Shown here: positions 26,433-34,876 of the stretch, piece by piece | Numbering within the stretch: the stretch's first letter is position 1 | Layout: every line of letters starts with the position of its first letter | DNA from: Nitrospinota bacterium | GTDB taxonomy: Bacteria > Nitrospinota_A > UBA7883 | Reading direction: 5' to 3' | NCBI GenBank assembly: GCA_029881335.1 | Contig: JAOUMU010000016.1 | Location: forward strand, 1-38,332 | Length of the DNA: 38,332 bases | Program-made: the position numbers and the translations under genes | The notes under the pieces: generated by a model | The model's database searches: none | What the model was told of the DNA's origin: nothing | Seen by the model: the letters and a program-made list of their open reading frames with translations, nothing else

Positions 26433-27038
26433 TTACAACGCCAGCAGCAGGGCGGCGTCCTTGTGCGGGGCGCGCTGGCGCTCCAGCTCCTTTTTTTCGA
26501 TCAGATAGATACCCTTGGCGGGATCGAGAACCACCATGGAGTCCTTTCCCATGCCTATCACCGCCAGGAAGTGATTGTATCTCAGGTCATGTTTTTTGCT
26601 TATCTTGCTGTACTCCTCCTCCCCCACGCCCATGGATTTGAGCTTCTCTTTGCCATATTCCAAGGTCACCGGGACGACAACGGGCCGTCCCAGCCGCAGT
26701 TGTTTTTCAATGAAGCTCAAGGTGGCCTGGACCACATACGCTTTGAAACCAAGTTCCTTGGCGATACGTTTCATCTCCCCAATTGAATAGTCCCCCTCCG
26801 CGCTGCTTGGGGGATGTATTTTCAGCAAGTCCCTCTGGTCGGCGTCCTTGCTGCCCCAGTAGGAGAGAACGCTGTGCAAAATCGCGGCGCCGCAGGAGTT
26901 TTTGCCGATCTGGGGGTGAAACTTGATATCCAGCGCCAAAATCACCTCCTCCTTAGGGAGGGTCTGGACCCGTTCGACGGGTGAGGCGGCCACCAGAACA
27001 AAGGCGGAGAGGGCCAAAAACAGGGCTTCGGCCTTCAT
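26433..27038 (-). CDS. Secreted C39-like cysteine peptidase family protein
   Basis: 201 residues with an N-terminal signal peptide (about residues 1-19). The rest is a papain-like C39 fold: catalytic Cys49 in NSCGAAILHSVLSYWG, His near residue 156 in YNHFLAVIG, and Asp in VVLDPAKG, with the Gln of the oxyanion hole probably Q43. C39 domains normally cut GG leader peptides as part of ABC exporters; this is a stand-alone Sec-exported version, like the PA2778-type proteins that occur beside a small membrane protein. The preceding gene (27086-27403) is such a small protein, 47 bases away, same strand. The target is unknown. Confidence 0.75.
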   Translation of the reverse strand: MKAEALFLALSAFVLVAASPVERVQTLPKEEVILALDIKFHPQIGKNSCGAAILHSVLSYWGSKDADQRDLLKIHPPSSAEGDYSIGEMKRIAKELGFKAYVVQATLSFIEKQLRLGRPVVVPVTLEYGKEKLKSMGVGEEEYSKISKKHDLRYNHFLAVIGMGKDSMVVLDPAKGIYLIEKKELERQRAPHKDAALLLAL

Positions 27039-27085
27039 GAACCTGGATCCAAGGCTGGCGGGCGGTGTTGCGCCGGACGCTTGGA

Positions 27086-27403
27086 TCAGTCGAGGATCCT
27101 CAGTATAAGGTAGACCAGAATGATAAGTATTAGCAGATCAATCAATGAACTGCCTGCGGTCACCAGGTCTGCGTCGATGCCGGAGGCGGCTTCCATGCCA
27201 GACATCAGGTCCGCTTCACTGGCCGTCATGGGTACAGGGGAGGTTTCCAGGGCGCCGGGAGCCATATCCATCTCCTGGTATTGCAGAAATTTCACCTCGT
27301 TGGCGGAGAAGGGAATGGGCCCGGTGGAACTGGCCAGCGCCGATCCAGAGGATATCAGTATTGTAAATAGCAGAAGAAACAGGATATTCTCAGTTTTTTT
27401 CAT
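27086..27403 (-). CDS. Small exported protein with C-terminal membrane helix, unknown function
   Basis: 105 residues: a signal peptide (about 1-24, ending in ALAS), a short acidic Met/Ala/Ser-rich middle part, and a very hydrophobic C-terminal helix (about 85-103, LLILIILVYLILRIL) that ends at the stop. It pairs with the C39-like peptidase 47 bases downstream. The arrangement recalls the PA2778/PA2779 gene pair, whose small partner also has a signal peptide and C-terminal helix, but sequence similarity is not evident to me. No GG leader-cleavage motif is seen. Confidence 0.65.
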   Translation of the reverse strand: MKKTENILFLLLFTILISSGSALASSTGPIPFSANEVKFLQYQEMDMAPGALETSPVPMTASEADLMSGMEAASGIDADLVTAGSSLIDLLILIILVYLILRILD

Positions 27404-27522
27404 TTTAAATCCTCTTGCTGAATTGAGACATTTTTCGCCTTGGGCGGTCCGGGCGCCGTCACATTATAATATTCGGGTGGTGGCCAAGCGCAATATTTTT
27501 CTGCGCTCCCGGTGGCATTTGG

Positions 27523-30126
27523 TTAACTTCTCAGCGCCCGCTGTATCCGGTCGAATATATCCGAGGCCCGAGCGACATAAAGGTCTATTGCATCCTTGTC
27601 TTTCTGGTTGATGGCGGTGAACCGGAAGTAGCAGATATTAACCGCCCCTCCCTTGATTTCCGAGCTAGTCATCTCTGCCATGGCGTCCACTCTCAATGGT
27701 GGCTCCCAAGGCCGGTCTATGGAAATGAAAACGGGCAGGCCTTGGGCAGGCGCATGTCCCTCAATGGCGGCAACCAGGCCGGAGGAGTTTATGGAGACGC
27801 ATATGCCCCTGGGCTCCTCCCCGGTGGGGGTGAATCCGGCCGGGGTGGCTTGGGAGGGGGCGCCCAGGCCGGGCGCCTGTCCTAATTGTTTTTCAAGTGT
27901 ATTCACCTTTTCCATGAGTCTGGTAATCGCGTTCTTGACGTCTTTGCCCACGGAATCACCCAGCTCCACCTGCTCGCCTCCCTGAGTGGACGGTGAAGCC
28001 TGGCGGCGTTGGGTGGTGGGAGTTTCCAGTATCATCTGGGTCAGGGAGGGGAACATTCCCGGGCTCACCTCGGAGAACCGGAAACCGAAATAATCCTCGA
28101 ACACTCCACGTTGCGCCACCATTCCCCTGGCCTCGCTCTTGGGGATTCTGGCGGTGGAACCGAAAGAGTCAATGGGCGACTCGTCGTCATGGCCATCTTC
28201 GGGGATAGACACTTCCAGCATAGCATCGGACTCCTCATGATCAATGTCATAGTCTGGTCTGTCCGATTGGGAAAGGGTTATCGGATCCTGGCCTGCCTCC
28301 AGATCGTCGAGCATAAATCCGCTGAGGGTGTCGTCCTCCTCGGAATATGGGGCCAGGATTTTTACAGTGTCTTCGATATCGTCGAAAGCGTAGTTGTGCC
28401 CTTCTTCCTTTATCCTGATTGGATCCACATCCCCATCCTCCTCCTGGTGAGGCTGGGTAAGTAAATCCAGATCCATTATGTTGAAATCCCTGGAGGTTGT
28501 CATCTCCATGTCATGGAAATCATCCACTTGCGGATATCCAGGAATGTCCTCCTCCTCTTCCTCGTAGTCCTCATCTTCCTCATCCTCAGGGGGGGCCGAA
28601 GGGCCGCTGATGGCCATGTCGAGGTCTTTCTCATCCATATCCGGGAGGCCAAGCAATTCCTTGTCAAGAATGTCTATGTCCTCTTCGGAAATAGTGTCAT
28701 CACTAATGTCCGTGCTGGTGGCTTCCAGGTCTTCCTCGTGCATCATTTCCTGGGCAGGCTCCGCGTCTTCTTCCTCGAAGGAAAGCTCCTCCTCTTCCGA
28801 TTCCTCGGTTTCTAATTCCAGGTCCACATCGGGGAGAGGCTCTTCAGAGGCCAGATCCGGCTCCTCCTCCAGGGGCTCGGGAAGGAAAAACCCCGCCTCC
28901 GGCGTTTCGTCCCCCAGCATTTCCTGCTCGGTCTCCATTCGGGTTATATCTTCCGTCCCCATGTAGTTGACCGATTGCTCTTCCAATGCCCCAGGTAGAA
29001 TGTATGAATCCTGCAATGTCTCATCAAGAGAATCGATAGACTCACTGTCCTGGTACTCGAAGTCCACTTCCTCAATGGCTGAGGGGGGGCCGATAGGCTG
29101 GTAATCCAGGTAATCATCAGAGATGGCCATGTCGCTTATATCGTCCGTGTTTTCATATTCGCTTCCCACAGTCTCCATCAGGGGGGTGGACTCCATGTTC
29201 TCACTCTGCTCTGTATCTTCCATGGCGTCGAGTTCGGCTTTTGTGGTGGAGTCGTCTAGCGGCTGGAACATATAACCGGACATGGCGTCCTCATCTTCCA
29301 GGTCCAAAACTTCTTTGGAGTTCTCGATTTGCTCAACTTCCTGTATTACTCCCCGCATCCCCTCAAATGATTCCTCATCCTCGTCCGGGATATCCATCTC
29401 CACCATCGGGACGATATCTTCCTCGGACTCCTCCTCTTCGGCTTCCTCTGGCAGATATGATTCGGTTTCCTCTTCCTCCTCCTCGTCCGGGATATCCATC
29501 TCCACCATCGGGACGATATCTTCCTCGGACTCCTCCTCTTCGGCTTCCTCTGGCAGATAGGATTCGGTTTCCTCTTCCTCCTCCTCGTCCGGGATATCCA
29601 TCTCCACCATCGGCACTATGTCTTCTTCGGTCCCGGCGGCGGCTTCTAGCGCCTCGGGAACATACGGCGGGGGGTGCTCTTCCTCTGCGACGGAGGTTTC
29701 TTCCAAAACTTCTTCGGTGGCGACGAGCTCCTCCGAATCGGGGATTGCCTCAACCGAGGTGGCCGGTTCCTGGTCCGGCTCATCTTCGGTGGTGGGAATT
29801 TCCTCCATTACAGGCCCTGGGATGGTTCCTTTCAGTGTCTCATCATCTTCAGGAGGGGTAACCATATCGAGAATTATCAAAGGAAAGGTCTGGTTCTGGA
29901 CAAGTTTGAACGGCGTAATGTTGGTCCCGCCATTTTCCGGCTTATGCAGGAAAATCTGGTCTCCTCTGGAAAGTGTGATTTTGTCTTTGTCGCTGTTGGC
30001 GACCACGACCGCCATGAGGGATTCCTTGAATTTTTTCACAAGGCAGACGTATTTCTCTGCCCCCACGTCCTCAGACAGGCTAAACTGCAGCTTTTCGTTA
30101 GTAGAGTAGAATTCGGATGGTTTCAC
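27523..30126 (-). CDS. Large acidic protein with PilZN-like N-terminus and PilZ-like C-terminus
   Basis: 867 residues. Residues 1-95 look like a PilZN/YcgR-type beta-barrel (SEDVGAEKYVCLVKKF, then ITLSRGDQIFL). About 96-660 is a very acidic, low-complexity linker dominated by Glu/Asp with a 34-residue tandem repeat. About 660-770 is a short conserved-looking segment (FEDYFGFRFSEVSPGMFPSL) and a coiled coil. About 770-860 is a PilZ-like domain (GICVSINSSGLVAAIEG, then FRFTAINQKDKDAID). PilZ proteins bind c-di-GMP; here the RxxxR and D/NxSxxG motifs are not intact (SINSSG in place of NxSxxG), so binding is doubtful. The start is a GTG without clear Shine-Dalgarno, directly after an in-frame stop. 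It is divergent from the pilB/gspE gene. Assignment rests on pattern only. Confidence 0.65.
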   Translation of the reverse strand: MKPSEFYSTNEKLQFSLSEDVGAEKYVCLVKKFKESLMAVVVANSDKDKITLSRGDQIFLHKPENGGTNITPFKLVQNQTFPLIILDMVTPPEDDETLKGTIPGPVMEEIPTTEDEPDQEPATSVEAIPDSEELVATEEVLEETSVAEEEHPPPYVPEALEAAAGTEEDIVPMVEMDIPDEEEEEETESYLPEEAEEEESEEDIVPMVEMDIPDEEEEEETESYLPEEAEEEESEEDIVPMVEMDIPDEDEESFEGMRGVIQEVEQIENSKEVLDLEDEDAMSGYMFQPLDDSTTKAELDAMEDTEQSENMESTPLMETVGSEYENTDDISDMAISDDYLDYQPIGPPSAIEEVDFEYQDSESIDSLDETLQDSYILPGALEEQSVNYMGTEDITRMETEQEMLGDETPEAGFFLPEPLEEEPDLASEEPLPDVDLELETEESEEEELSFEEEDAEPAQEMMHEEDLEATSTDISDDTISEEDIDILDKELLGLPDMDEKDLDMAISGPSAPPEDEEDEDYEEEEEDIPGYPQVDDFHDMEMTTSRDFNIMDLDLLTQPHQEEDGDVDPIRIKEEGHNYAFDDIEDTVKILAPYSEEDDTLSGFMLDDLEAGQDPITLSQSDRPDYDIDHEESDAMLEVSIPEDGHDDESPIDSFGSTARIPKSEARGMVAQRGVFEDYFGFRFSEVSPGMFPSLTQMILETPTTQRRQASPSTQGGEQVELGDSVGKDVKNAITRLMEKVNTLEKQLGQAPGLGAPSQATPAGFTPTGEEPRGICVSINSSGLVAAIEGHAPAQGLPVFISIDRPWEPPLRVDAMAEMTSSEIKGGAVNICYFRFTAINQKDKDAIDLYVARASDIFDRIQRALRS
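29383..29630. repeat. 102-bp tandem repeat inside the acidic protein gene
   Basis: Units start at 29383, 29485 and 29587. The first two are full 102-bp copies that differ at perhaps one base (AGATATGATTC versus AGATAGGATTC); the third is partial and diverges after about 30 bases. Each full unit encodes 34 residues containing DIVPMVEMDIPDEE and SYLPEEAEEEES. The near identity indicates a recent duplication that keeps the frame. Confidence 0.9.
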
Positions 30127-30382
30127 TTAAATCATGCGTGGCCGAAAGACAAACCGACCGACATGGGCCAGCCGGTTCCCCCTTGGCACGGTCCTCGATT
30201 CGCCATGAAATATATCATGCTAGTTTTCTTTTTTGTTTCGGTAGCCTTTATGAATCAGCCCATTGCAGGAATCATGAAAATCAGGCGCACCCTTGCTCTC
30301 TTTCATATATAATAGCACATAGTGGCGCAAATCATGTCATGCTTATTATAAAGTCGCCTTCCGGCGCGCAATCTGGCCTCAT

Positions 30383-32191
30383 ATGAATTTTGTCGATGAT
30401 GTTCCCAGGCTGGCCAAGGCCCTGTTGCAGGCCAAGCTGGTGGATCAAAAGAGCTACGATACTATCATTCAGCGTTATGCGGAAATCCAGAAACCAGAAC
30501 CCAAAACCGTCAAAAATCAAACCGCTGGAAAAGCGGCTTCGGCGAAAAGTGTCGAGTCGCAAGGGGGGTACGGCATCAAATACATCGCAGGTTTGAAGCT
30601 TAAGTTTGCGGCCAGACCGGCGTTTTTGCTCACTGAGGATGAAATCGCAAAGGTTGTGGCGCGCCATTTTGGCATTCCCTATGAAAAGCTCGATCCGATG
30701 GAGATCAACATCGATGTGACAACCACCATCCTCCCCAAGGCGTTCGCCCTAAAGCATTTGGTGCTTCCGCTGCACGACTCCGGCGGTGTGGTGGAGGTGG
30801 CCATTTGCGATCCGGAGATACAGGAAGCCCTGGATGGGGTCACCAGGGTGACAGGTAAAAGGCTGGAGCTGGTGATGACCGCCCCCTCCGAACTGGGGAA
30901 AATCATCCGGGAGTTGTATGGCTTCCGTTCCTCGGTAAAAGGCGCCGCCGATAAAATGGCCCCCTCCATAGACTTGGGGAACCTGGAGCAGTTGTCCAAG
31001 GTAAAGCGGCCGGACCAGATCGAATCCAATGACGAGCATATCACCAACGCTGTGGATTACCTGTTCAACTATGCCTACGAAATGCGCGCCTCCGATATAC
31101 ATATGGAGCCGAAACGGGAGACCACGGCCGTGCGATTCCGGATCGACGGGGCGTTGCAAAAAGTGTATGCCATTCCCAGGGGGGTCCACCAGGCGATGGC
31201 CTCCAGGATAAAGCTGCTGGCCAGGATGAACATAGCGGAGAAACGACGTCCCCAGGATGGCCGAATCCGGCTCGATTTCGGAGGCAAATCCTCGGAGATA
31301 AGAGTTTCCACCATGGCCACCGCATTTGGTGAAAAGCTGGTTATGCGCCTTTTGAACCCGCAATCGATGATTATAGATCTCGAGGCCCTCGGCTTTTTCC
31401 CGGAGGATCTGATCCGGTTCGAGCGGGCTCTCTCAAAGCCCTATGGCATGTTCCTGGTCACCGGCCCCACGGGATCTGGCAAGACCACCACCATGTACTC
31501 CGCCCTCTCCACCCTGGCCACGCCGGATAAAAACGTGATCACCATAGAGGATCCCATAGAAACGATAATAGAAGAGTTCAACCAGGTGGGGGTGCAGGCG
31601 GCCATTGATGTGACATTCTCCTCCATCCTGAGGACCATCTTGCGGCAGGATCCAGACATAATAATGGTGGGAGAGATCCGCGATGGTGAAACGGCGGAAA
31701 ACGCGGTGCAGGCGGCGCTGACGGGGCATTTCGTCCTCTCCACCCTCCACACCAATGACACCACCTCATCTCTGGTGCGCCTGCTGGATCTGGGAGTACA
31801 GCCTTTCCTGGTGTCATCCTCACTGGTGGGGATTCTCGCCCAAAGGCTGGTGCGCAACGTATGCCCCAACTGCGTCAAGAATGTGGTGTACCCAGCCGAG
31901 AAACTGGCCATGTATGGAGTGAACTCCGGGGAAAAAGAGCTGATCCTGAAGGAGGGAGCCGGGTGCGATTACTGCCGCCAGACCGGCTATTATGGCCGGA
32001 CGGTGGTGTACGAAATCCTGGAGATAGACGAGCCGATGCGCAAGCTGATCCAGAAAGGGGGACTTCCGGACCAGTTGCGTGAACAGGCGTTGCGCTCCGG
32101 CATGGTGAGCCTGCGGCAGAACGCGCTACGAAAAGTGGTGAAGGGGGTGACCACCCTGCATGAGGCGTTAAGAGTGGCTTACGGGCTTTAG
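30383..32191 (+). CDS. PilB/GspE-family type IV pilus or type II secretion ATPase
   Basis: 602 residues. N-terminal MshEN/T2SSE-N domain (about 1-190), N2 domain (about 200-320) and the AAA+ motor domain: Walker A GPTGSGKTT with Lys367, an Asp box (ITIEDPIE), Walker B IIMVGEIRDGETA and the His box (LSTLHTNDT). A tetracysteine zinc element (CPNCV and CDYCR) sits in the C-terminal part, as in GspE and PilB. It powers assembly of pilus or pseudopilus subunits from the cytoplasmic side of the inner membrane. No other pilus or secretion genes are next to it. MshEN domains can bind c-di-GMP; I did not verify the binding motif. TATAAT at 30308-30313 could be a -10 box, but no -35 is visible. Confidence 0.93.
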   Translation: MNFVDDVPRLAKALLQAKLVDQKSYDTIIQRYAEIQKPEPKTVKNQTAGKAASAKSVESQGGYGIKYIAGLKLKFAARPAFLLTEDEIAKVVARHFGIPYEKLDPMEINIDVTTTILPKAFALKHLVLPLHDSGGVVEVAICDPEIQEALDGVTRVTGKRLELVMTAPSELGKIIRELYGFRSSVKGAADKMAPSIDLGNLEQLSKVKRPDQIESNDEHITNAVDYLFNYAYEMRASDIHMEPKRETTAVRFRIDGALQKVYAIPRGVHQAMASRIKLLARMNIAEKRRPQDGRIRLDFGGKSSEIRVSTMATAFGEKLVMRLLNPQSMIIDLEALGFFPEDLIRFERALSKPYGMFLVTGPTGSGKTTTMYSALSTLATPDKNVITIEDPIETIIEEFNQVGVQAAIDVTFSSILRTILRQDPDIIMVGEIRDGETAENAVQAALTGHFVLSTLHTNDTTSSLVRLLDLGVQPFLVSSSLVGILAQRLVRNVCPNCVKNVVYPAEKLAMYGVNSGEKELILKEGAGCDYCRQTGYYGRTVVYEILEIDEPMRKLIQKGGLPDQLREQALRSGMVSLRQNALRKVVKGVTTLHEALRVAYGL

Positions 32192-32658
32192 CAGGGAGGT
32201 GAGAGGGCTTGGGTATCCATATTAATGCGTTATTAGTGACAATATGAAGAATTATTGATACTATGATCCCAAGGGAATTTGAAAAATACCACCCCACCTC
32301 CTTCCACTTCGCCTGGCATGTGCACCCCGGCGGGTTTCCATGCTCTGGTGATGCTTAGTTATTCATTCTCATTATCAGCCCAAAGGCATCATGGCCATCT
32401 CGAGCAAAGGGGCTGGTTAATACTTTAGATGCGGTATCTCTTAGCGAAACGGATTTCCAGCAGGATTGGAATTGTTAGCCGTAAGGTACCACGATGAATG
32501 ATCACACGCCCCGTCCTGTGTAAATCCAGCGGTGTTGATGGTGGTGGGAAATACTCGAGTACCCCGCAGAGCGCAAGCCCATCCACAGCAAGTTCAGCAG
32601 ATGCGGGCTGGGCAGTAACCCCCTTCCATTGTCCCTCATTCCAGCCCCTCGTCCCCGA
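32192..32658. other. 467-base stretch without recognisable gene
   Basis: Between the convergent ATPase and glycosyltransferase genes. Open frames here are under 70 codons, unrelated to anything I know, and lack ribosome sites. I looked for tRNA, c-di-GMP riboswitch and terminator features on both strands and found none that I can support. It could hold a small RNA or decayed gene. Confidence 0.4.
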
Positions 32659-33711
32659 TCATCTCGTCAAAAAAGGGCCCACGATCCACCAATAAATATC
32701 CAGCCCCGTCTCCATTGCCCCCTTGGCCATTTTCATGACTCGGCTTCCCACTCTGGAGGGGAACATGAATATCTCCCCCGGCGCCAGCAGCTTATTGTCG
32801 GGTGTCTTTTTCGCCGCCATCACCGCCCGGCGCTTCTCCATGATTGCGCCTCTGCTCCTGTTCACCATCCCCACGCCAGCCAGCCACTCCCCAGCCTGCC
32901 CTTTGCTAAAAAGGAACACCACCTGCGCCGCCTCGAAGATCAGCAGCGCTGGCGCCAGCAGGATAAGGCTCCTGGTGGAATAGGCCTTCAGGATGAGCGT
33001 CCACCGCCCTCTTATCTGGTATCGCAGTCGTTTCGGGTTGCGCCCCGGTTTTTCCAGATGGTATATCCGGGCCGCTGGAACCTGCTCCACCCGGCGGCCG
33101 GAGGCGGAAACGCGGTAGGTGAACTCCCCATCGTCATAGCCGAAGATGAAATCCTCGTCGAATCCGCCCAGCGCCAGGGCTACCTCTTTCCTGACCATCA
33201 TTATCCCGCCGGAGCCGCAGATGGATGTGAACGGCTCCATGGAAAGGTCTTCTGGCATCTTTTCGTGGCGCAGGCCAATGATCCCGAAACAGACGTAATG
33301 CAGCCCCGCGCCGTTGGAGTAAACCTGGTCGCGCTGGTGGAAATCCAGCACCATGGGCGTGGTCACGGCGGTGTCCGGGTCCGCGGTCAGCCGTTCCACC
33401 AAAAGAGAAAGGCAATCGGGCGCCAGTTCCACATCGTTGTCGGATATGAATACAAATGGATGGGAAGCATGGGCCAGGACCTGGTTGCGGGCGGCGTTGG
33501 GCCCCGCATTGGCTGGCTGGATGACCAGCCTGACCCCCGGGAATTTATCGCGGATAATTCCGGGACTTTGGTCGGTGGAACAATCATCCACCACCACCAC
33601 TTCCAGTGGGCCTCCGTGGCCGCTTTCGTATATGGACCGAAGAGTGTTTTCTATAATATCAGCGCCGTTGTAGTTGATGACCCCGACTGTTATCGGGTGT
33701 GACTGGGACAT
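32659..33711 (-). CDS. Family 2 glycosyltransferase
   Basis: 350 residues. GT-A fold at residues 1-230: NYNGADIIENTL near the N-terminus, VVVDDCSTDQS, a DXD-like segment SDNDVEL (metal and sugar-nucleotide binding), and the ED-like GYDDGEFTYR that normally carries the catalytic base. The C-terminal part (about 235-350) has one hydrophobic stretch (LILLAPALLIFEAAQVVFLF) and basic amphipathic segments, suggesting inner-membrane association. It transfers a sugar from a nucleotide donor to an envelope polysaccharide or lipid-linked acceptor, identity unknown. It stands alone, divergent from the lipoprotein genes. Confidence 0.9.
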   Translation of the reverse strand: MSQSHPITVGVINYNGADIIENTLRSIYESGHGGPLEVVVVDDCSTDQSPGIIRDKFPGVRLVIQPANAGPNAARNQVLAHASHPFVFISDNDVELAPDCLSLLVERLTADPDTAVTTPMVLDFHQRDQVYSNGAGLHYVCFGIIGLRHEKMPEDLSMEPFTSICGSGGIMMVRKEVALALGGFDEDFIFGYDDGEFTYRVSASGRRVEQVPAARIYHLEKPGRNPKRLRYQIRGRWTLILKAYSTRSLILLAPALLIFEAAQVVFLFSKGQAGEWLAGVGMVNRSRGAIMEKRRAVMAAKKTPDNKLLAPGEIFMFPSRVGSRVMKMAKGAMETGLDIYWWIVGPFLTR

Positions 33712-33789
33712 CAGGCCTTTCCTTTAGAATCAGCTTTAATAGGTATCTCTCAAGCCATTATTTTTATGAGGCAAACAGCTAGAAAGCCG

Positions 33790-33818
33790 TTGACTAGCAA
33801 AATATTATGAAATATAAT
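33790..33818 (+). promoter_or_regulatory. Strong predicted sigma-70 promoter of the lipoprotein cluster
   Basis: TTGACT (33790-33795) and TATAAT (33813-33818) with a 17-base spacer. Predicted start about 33825, giving a leader of roughly 87 bases to the first lipoprotein gene. Confidence 0.8.
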
Positions 33819-33911
33819 AGCTTCATATAGCTCCAGCATGCGTCCGAGGCGCATTTTCCTTTACGGGTTATGTTACATGAATAGGGATCAAATAGACAGC
33901 TTGAGGTCGCG

Positions 33912-34691
33912 ATGAAAAAGTATGTATTCGGTTTGGCCAGTGTCATTGTTTTGCTTTCCATCATCGCCTTTGTGCCAGCCTGTGGCAAAAGCAGCAGACC
34001 TCGCAGCTTTGGCAACGGCGCGGCGCCGGGGGTTCCAGGGCTTCCGGGGAGCCAGAATGACACGGGGAACTCGTCACCGGATCGTGGGTGTGGGGCCAGG
34101 CACCAGATGGCGGGCCACCAGTCTGTGTGGGGCTTTTCCTATTGCGATAAAACCGCCACGCTTCACATAGACCAAAAGACCACCAACGCCAGCGGTGAGG
34201 CGCTAGGATTCAGAAACGTGGACAGAGGGATGCTCACTTTTCGGCTGACGGATATGATAAATGGTTCGATCACTGATCGGGAGACTTTTGGAATCATCTT
34301 CATGGCCGATGGAAGATCCAATGGAGAGGCCAACTGGCAGTGGATGTCCTACGCCGTGGGTGGGGGCGCCATCCAATCCAGGCTGATAGTGCAGCGTTTC
34401 GACGGATCATGCCCCGGCTTTTGCGAAAACTCTTATATTACAGACGACTTGCAGTTTACCAACTCTTCCGAAGTCTTTGAGTTTAACTGTGGATGGGATA
34501 CAACCGAGGGTACGGTATGGTGTGAAATCACTAGCAAATCGGACGCGTCATTCCACATGCGCGCCGATAACGATACCTTGGGGCCGTATAACGCTTTAAG
34601 GTATATAGGGCTGGGCAGGAACGCCTTTGAAGGCCCCTATCCCGGGTACGAAGGAACCGTGTCCCATGTGCAGCTGACTATATTCAACTAA
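33912..34691 (+). CDS. Lipoprotein of an unrecognised tandem family, copy 1
   Basis: 259 residues: lipoprotein signal peptide with lipobox FVPAC (Cys near residue 25), a Gly/Pro/Ser-rich linker, then a roughly 190-residue beta-rich domain shared with the two next genes. Shared landmarks are an early RGMLTFRLTD-type strand, a W-W pair in EANWQWMSY, RFDGSCPGFCEN, FEFNCGWD, WCEIT, and the ending GPYPGYEGTVSHVQLTIFN. Paired cysteines suggest disulfides in the periplasm or on the cell surface. The all-beta pattern recalls jelly-roll/concanavalin-like domains, which is only an impression. No function assigned. The Shine-Dalgarno (GAGG) is weak. Confidence 0.8.
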   Translation: MKKYVFGLASVIVLLSIIAFVPACGKSSRPRSFGNGAAPGVPGLPGSQNDTGNSSPDRGCGARHQMAGHQSVWGFSYCDKTATLHIDQKTTNASGEALGFRNVDRGMLTFRLTDMINGSITDRETFGIIFMADGRSNGEANWQWMSYAVGGGAIQSRLIVQRFDGSCPGFCENSYITDDLQFTNSSEVFEFNCGWDTTEGTVWCEITSKSDASFHMRADNDTLGPYNALRYIGLGRNAFEGPYPGYEGTVSHVQLTIFN

Positions 34692-34759
34692 TGTTCCGGT
34701 TTTGCTCTCACCCCTGATTTGCAGCGCGGTTTTCTCGACGTCAGGTTCCAATAAAATAT

Positions 34760-34789
34760 TTGACATGGCTTTATGCGAATAAGTACCAT
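34760..34789 (+). promoter_or_regulatory. Possible internal promoter before lipoprotein copy 2
   Basis: TTGACA (34760-34765), a perfect -35 box, and TACCAT (34784-34789) 18 bases further. It would let copy 2 be expressed independently of copy 1. Confidence 0.45.
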
Positions 34790-34876
34790 TAGGATGATAT
34801 GCCGCAAAGATTTTCAAGTACCCGGATAAATACCTAGGGCCGGGTGAATAGTATTTTTGATACAATAAGGAGTTTT

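Noticed and set aside
29383-29630. CRISPR-like array
   Set aside because: The units are contiguous 102-bp coding repeats without spacers.
29241-30109. Several + strand ORFs opposite the acidic protein, with Ser- or Pro-rich repeats
   Set aside because: They are complements of the Glu/Asp-rich tandem repeats and have no ribosome sites.
30181-30215. Sigma-54 -24/-12 promoter (TTGGCACG) before the PilZ-like or ATPase gene
   Set aside because: The -12 GC element is missing at the required distance.
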